Source of the DNA: Solimonas sp040377605
Lineage (GTDB): Bacteria; Pseudomonadota; Gammaproteobacteria; Nevskiales; Nevskiaceae
Direction: 5' to 3'
NCBI GenBank assembly: GCA_040377605.1
Contig: JBEIOK010000153.1
Span: 1 to 6,451, forward strand
Length of the DNA: 6,451 nucleotides
The position numbers were made by a program, and so were the translations under genes. The stretch's first letter is position 1, and the number at the start of each line of letters is the position of its first letter. The notes beneath the pieces were generated by a model. That model had not been told where the DNA came from. It saw only the letters and a program-made list of their open reading frames with translations, and did not search any database. Below, one piece after another: positions 4,978 to 6,451 of the stretch.

Positions 4978-6451
4978 GGGGCAGGCTCTTTCACTGGCGC
5001 GACTGGCCCCTGGGCACCAAGAGCGCGCTCGCCGTCGCGGTACCGCTGACGATGCTGCTGTTCGCGTTGCTGTTCAGCTATCGCCTGCAGCAGCAGTTGA
5101 GCACGGCCGATGCGCAGGTCCGTCGCGCGCAGGCCATCCAGACGGACATCCAGACCTTGCACAGCCTGATTGCCGAGGCGGCCACCGGGGTGCGCGGATA
5201 CCTGCTCACGGGACGGGATGAGTTCCTGCAACCCTATCGACTCTCGCAGGAGGCGTTGCCGGAAACGCTGGGCGCCCTGCGCCGCAACATCCGCGATCCG
5301 GAGGTCACCGCCCATCTGCAACGCATCGCCGAGCTGTGGGAGCGCAAGCGGGCCAGCCTGGAGGAACTGCGCCAACAGGGCCGCCAGCTGTCGCCGGCGG
5401 ATCTGCAGGCGCATCTGATCGGCAGCAAGGGCGTGCTCGACGAGCTGCGTGCCGAGGTCCAGGCGATGTACGTGCGTGAAGCCCAGCTGGTGCGCGAGTA
5501 CACCGCCGCTGCGCGCGAGGCGTTCCAGCGCAACCTGTGGGTGAATGTCGTGACCAGCGTGCTGGTGCTGATCAGTGGCATCGGTGCCTTCCTGCTGCTG
5601 TACAGCGGCGTGGTGCAGCGCGTGAAACAGCTGGCCTCCAATGCGGAGCAGCTGTCGCAGGGGGAACCGCTGCAGGCACTGCCCGCCGCGCGTGATGAGC
5701 TGGGCCTGCTCGCCGAGCGCCTGCAGAACGCGAGCGTGCTGCTGGCCGCCCGCGCCACCGAGGCCCGATCCGCGAGCCTGGCCAAGACCCAGTTCCTGTC
5801 GCGGACCAGCCACGAGTTGCGGACACCGCTCAATGCCATCCTCGGCTTTGCCCAGCTGCTGGAGACCGACCTGGCCGGCACGGCACAGGCCGGACAGGTC
5901 GAGCACATCCGGATTGCAGGCCGGCATCTGCTGTCGCTGATCGATGAAGTGCTGGACATTGCGCGTATCGAGTCCGGAGACCTCAAGCTCAGTCTGGAGC
6001 CGCAGCGTCTGGATGCGCTGGCGCAGGAAGCCGTCGACCTGCTGAAGCCCCTGGCGGATCGCCAGAACATCACGCTGCAGCTGAAGCCGGGCCTCGCCGA
6101 TCTCGTGGTGCGGGCCGATCGCCAGCGGCTCCGTCAGGTGCTCATCAACCTGCTGTCGAATGCGGTCAAGTACAACCGACCCGGCGGTCGCGTCGAGATC
6201 GACGTGCGATCCAGCGAGGATCAGGTCTGGGTGGCCGTGCGCGACACTGGCATCGGCATCCGCCCCGAGCTGTTGCCGCGACTGTTCGCGCCGTTTGAAC
6301 GGCTGGAGGCCGAACAGGCCGGCGTCGAAGGCACCGGGCTGGGCCTGGCCTTGTCGCGGCAGCTGATGCTGCACATGGGCGGCGATATCGAGGCGCACAG
6401 CACACCCAACCAGGGCAGCGTCTTCACCGTGCGGCTGACGCGCGCACGCCG
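4974..6451 (+). CDS. CHASE3 sensor histidine kinase, truncated at the right edge
   Basis: The frame opens at ATG 4974, overlapping the preceding stop codon (ATGA), and stays open for 492 codons to the window end. Domains: a short cytoplasmic N-terminus with a membrane segment (about 17-38); a periplasmic CHASE3-type helical domain (about 40-185) bearing the signature EAATGVRGYLLTGRDEF (68-84) and IGSKGVLDELRAEV; and a second membrane segment (188-212). A short HAMP-like/coiled linker follows (to about 270). The HisKA helix has phospho-acceptor His280 in SHELRTPLNAILGFAQLL. The HATPase domain has N-box Asn396 (NLLSNAVKY, also Asn392), G1 Asp424 (DTGIGI), an F-box-like LFAPFERLE and G2 GTGLGLA (453-459). 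All kinase motifs are intact. The ATPase domain is essentially complete at the edge, so the protein either ends just beyond or continues into a receiver domain. It autophosphorylates at His280 in response to an unknown signal; the upstream GAF-LuxR protein has no receiver to accept that phosphate. Confidence 0.93.
   Translation, partial: MRGRLFHWRDWPLGTKSALAVAVPLTMLLFALLFSYRLQQQLSTADAQVRRAQAIQTDIQTLHSLIAEAATGVRGYLLTGRDEFLQPYRLSQEALPETLGALRRNIRDPEVTAHLQRIAELWERKRASLEELRQQGRQLSPADLQAHLIGSKGVLDELRAEVQAMYVREAQLVREYTAAAREAFQRNLWVNVVTSVLVLISGIGAFLLLYSGVVQRVKQLASNAEQLSQGEPLQALPAARDELGLLAERLQNASVLLAARATEARSASLAKTQFLSRTSHELRTPLNAILGFAQLLETDLAGTAQAGQVEHIRIAGRHLLSLIDEVLDIARIESGDLKLSLEPQRLDALAQEAVDLLKPLADRQNITLQLKPGLADLVVRADRQRLRQVLINLLSNAVKYNRPGGRVEIDVRSSEDQVWVAVRDTGIGIRPELLPRLFAPFERLEAEQAGVEGTGLGLALSRQLMLHMGGDIEAHSTPNQGSVFTVRLTRAR

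Noticed and set aside
4221..6398. Very long open frame (725 codons) on the minus strand opposite the GAF-LuxR and kinase genes
   Set aside because: It mirrors two genes with intact, recognisable domains. Its translation is low-complexity (Gln, Arg, Leu, Ala rich) with no motif; long antisense frames are expected in GC-rich coding DNA.

Overview
The window is GC-rich, gene-dense DNA from a proteobacterium. The beta-subunit class I ribonucleotide reductase tail (ending GGALSWD), the LuxR/histidine-kinase content and the short intergenic gaps fit the Xanthomonadales or a nearby gamma/betaproteobacterial lineage. This assignment is an inference from protein style; there is no rRNA or other taxonomic marker here.

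Layout from left to right. (1) Positions 1-499 (+) hold the 3' end of nrdB (ribonucleotide reductase small subunit), closed by a strong hairpin terminator at 541-564. (2) A sigma70-like promoter at 608-636 leads into a long membrane sensor kinase (648-2900, +). It is built from two consecutive [membrane block + kinase-like block] halves. The first half keeps the catalytic residues; the second appears to have lost them. No response regulator lies beside it. (3) A perfect 11-bp GC hairpin at 2899-2925 separates this gene from two convergent minus-strand genes. (4) These two genes (4094-3489, then 3426-2944) encode small exported proteins: an NTF2/SnoaL-like periplasmic protein and an unrecognised periplasmic protein with two cysteines. 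They lie 62 bp apart and probably form an operon. (5) A 121-bp divergent intergenic region (4095-4215) carries an AT-rich patch with overlapping inverted repeats (GGCATA-8-TATGCC and ATATG-8-CATAT). (6) Rightward from there run a GAF-LuxR regulator without a receiver domain (4216-4977) and, overlapping it by ATGA, a CHASE3-type sensor histidine kinase (4974 to beyond 6451) that is cut by the window edge.

How the genes may work together: the GAF-LuxR regulator and the CHASE3 kinase are translationally coupled and so very likely act in one signalling pathway. The divergently transcribed exported proteins are natural candidates for its targets or for accessory sensing components, with the palindromes between them as the likely operator. 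That link is a hypothesis from gene order and the repeats. nrdB is a housekeeping neighbour isolated by its terminator.

The most unusual items are the tandem kinase/pseudokinase fusion and the receiver-less regulator/kinase pair with its palindromic divergent promoter. I see no CRISPR array, tRNA, rRNA, insertion sequence or phage feature.
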